Source: Algoriphagus winogradskyi (lineage in GTDB: Bacteria; Bacteroidota; Bacteroidia; Cytophagales; Cyclobacteriaceae). From it: 64,000 nt of DNA. The stretch is from assembly GCF_900182815.1 (NCBI RefSeq), contig NZ_FXUA01000003.1:124001-188000 (forward strand). The letters are read 5' to 3'. Under the pieces are notes generated by a model that was given only the letters and a program-made list of their open reading frames with translations, made no database searches and had not been told where the DNA came from. The position numbers and the translations under genes were made by a program. Shown in pieces: positions 62,883 through 64,000 of this stretch (positions are counted from its first letter, which is position 1; each line of letters opens with the position of its first letter).

Positions 62883-64000
62883 TTGGAAAGCCTTTTTTCA
62901 GATCAAGATTTATATCCATCAGGAAGCGGAAATAATTTCGCAGACATCATCCTGCCCGTTCCGATACCGAGGATGTTTACTTACAGCATTCCGCATTCCA
63001 TGCAGCCAGAGATCAATCTAGGGGCTCGCGTCATTGTACAGTTTGGAAAGAAAAAAGTCCTCACGGGAATCATTGGAAAAGTCCACAATAAGCCCCCACA
63101 AGCTTATCAGGCCAAACCAATTCTCGAAGTTCTGGACGATACGCCTAGCGTAAATCCGCTTCAAATCCGGTTTTGGGTATGGATGGCAGAATATTACTTC
63201 TGTCATATTGGGGAAGTGATGCATGCCGCATTGCCTTCAGGATTAAGATTGAGTAGCGAAAGTAAGGTACAGCTCAACCCTAACTACGATCGGGAAACGA
63301 GCAAATACCCGCTTGATGATCGGGAAATTATGATCCTGGACGCTTTAGACTCCAAACCTGAGCTTTCTTATGATGACTGCGAAAAGGTGCTTTCCATCAA
63401 AAGTATCCACCCTATTCTGAAGAGCCTTGTCAAGAAAGAAGCCATTCTGATTTTTGAGAAAGTGCAGGAGAAATATACTCCAAAGGTGGAGACGAGGATT
63501 CGATTGATGCCGGAATTATTAGCTAGCAAAAACGCGTTACAGGAAGTTTTTGAAGCCTTAGCTGGCAAGGCAAAACAGGAATCAATCCTTTTGAAATACC
63601 TACGAGATGTCCCCGTCCTTCAAAGACCAAAAGCAAATTCAACAGGGCTTGATAAAGCTACCTTATTAGAGGAAGGTGATTCTGAGAGTTCGCTGAAAAC
63701 ACTGATTAAAAACGGAATATTCGAGTCCTTCAAAGTCGTAGTAAACAGGCTTGCCGAAGAAGAACCTGAATCCGAACCAGCCGTACTTTCTACCAGTCAG
63801 CAAGCAGCTTTCGAAGAAATCAAGCATCAATTTGAAAGTAAGCAATCCGTCCTGCTTCATGGAGTAACAGGAAGTGGCAAAACTGAAATTTACATTCAGA
63901 TGATCCGGGAGGTACTGGATTCTGGCTCTCAGGTTTTACTGCTTTTGCCAGAAATCGCACTAACCACCCAGATTGTAACTCGGCTTAAAAAAGTATTTGG
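62883..64000 (+). CDS. priA: Primosomal protein N' (PriA helicase), 3' end cut by window edge
   Basis: The frame is open from TTG 62883 to the window edge, 372 codons visible. The N-terminal 3'-DNA-end-binding domain (ADIILPVPIPRMFTYSIP, VQFGKKKVLTGII) and the start of the helicase domain with Walker A GVTGSGKTE and LLLPEIALTTQI are clear. PriA restarts stalled replication forks. The TTG start is the only start in frame that keeps the domain whole. It lies 3 bases after the YyaL-like gene. The cysteine-rich zinc region lies beyond the window. Confidence 0.93.
   Translation, partial: MESLFSDQDLYPSGSGNNFADIILPVPIPRMFTYSIPHSMQPEINLGARVIVQFGKKKVLTGIIGKVHNKPPQAYQAKPILEVLDDTPSVNPLQIRFWVWMAEYYFCHIGEVMHAALPSGLRLSSESKVQLNPNYDRETSKYPLDDREIMILDALDSKPELSYDDCEKVLSIKSIHPILKSLVKKEAILIFEKVQEKYTPKVETRIRLMPELLASKNALQEVFEALAGKAKQESILLKYLRDVPVLQRPKANSTGLDKATLLEEGDSESSLKTLIKNGIFESFKVVVNRLAEEEPESEPAVLSTSQQAAFEEIKHQFESKQSVLLHGVTGSGKTEIYIQMIREVLDSGSQVLLLLPEIALTTQIVTRLKKVF

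Overview
The window reads as chromosomal DNA of a Bacteroidota, most likely a Cytophagales member of the Cyclobacteriaceae (Algoriphagus-like). This is inferred from gene content, not from a marker search. The supporting signs are two SusC/SusD pairs, TamL in place of TamA, a DUF4136 lipoprotein family, a histone-H1-like small protein, a SUF operon of the Bacteroidota layout, promoters of the TTG-N19-TAnnTTTG type, and a near absence of strong Shine-Dalgarno sequences. I found no rRNA, tRNA, CRISPR array, insertion sequence or prophage. Both ends cut through genes: an S9 peptidase at the left and priA at the right.

Layout. 1-3.2 kb: truncated secreted S9 peptidase and a TonB-C-like protein, both on the minus strand. 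3.7-10.9 kb: an Lrp/AsnC regulator, then a complete SUF iron-sulfur operon (sufB, sufC, sufD, sufS, sufE, a SufT-like DUF59 gene and a bacilliredoxin). A four-helix-bundle gene sits between sufB and sufC, flanked by a near-perfect inverted repeat. 11-14.6 kb: citrate synthase, acyl-CoA-binding protein, and a bile-acid-symporter-like transporter with a TrmH-type RNA methyltransferase. 14.6-18.5 kb: tamL, hemF and a PAP2 phosphatase. 18.6-30.1 kb: a long run of envelope genes (FadL-like, DUF6089/OmpA, porins, a BamA-like barrel, three related lipoproteins). 30.2-33.5 kb: histone-H1-like gene, Gfo/Idh/MocA oxidoreductase, HbpS-like protein and three small conserved genes. 33.6-36.1 kb: a four-gene operon of two DM13 lipoproteins, an outer-membrane barrel and a Crp/Fnr regulator. 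36.1-42.7 kb: a lipoprotein, a two-component system, a decayed serine beta-lactamase-like gene, an HD protein and a membrane pyrophosphatase. 43-57 kb: two SusC/SusD pairs around a PBP4-type carboxypeptidase and a VOC protein, followed by an S9D-like peptidase. 57.2-64 kb: DUF1801, DUF1835, an ECF sigma factor with a membrane partner, GSCFA, a YyaL-like thioredoxin-domain protein and priA.

How genes fit together. The SUF block makes and delivers Fe-S clusters, and its bacilliredoxin points to thiol-redox repair. TamL and the many barrels and lipoproteins form an outer-membrane programme. The SusCD pairs have no glycoside hydrolase beside them but do have peptidases, so peptide or peptidoglycan-fragment uptake is as reasonable a guess as glycan uptake.

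Most worth a second look: the four-helix-bundle cassette inside the SUF operon; a 60/72-bp hairpin repeat present twice in opposite orientation about 35.7 kb apart; the DM13-barrel-Crp-DM13 operon with a palindrome just before its first gene; the aromatic inserts in two paralogous lipoproteins; and the in-frame beta-lactamase remnant next to one repeat copy.
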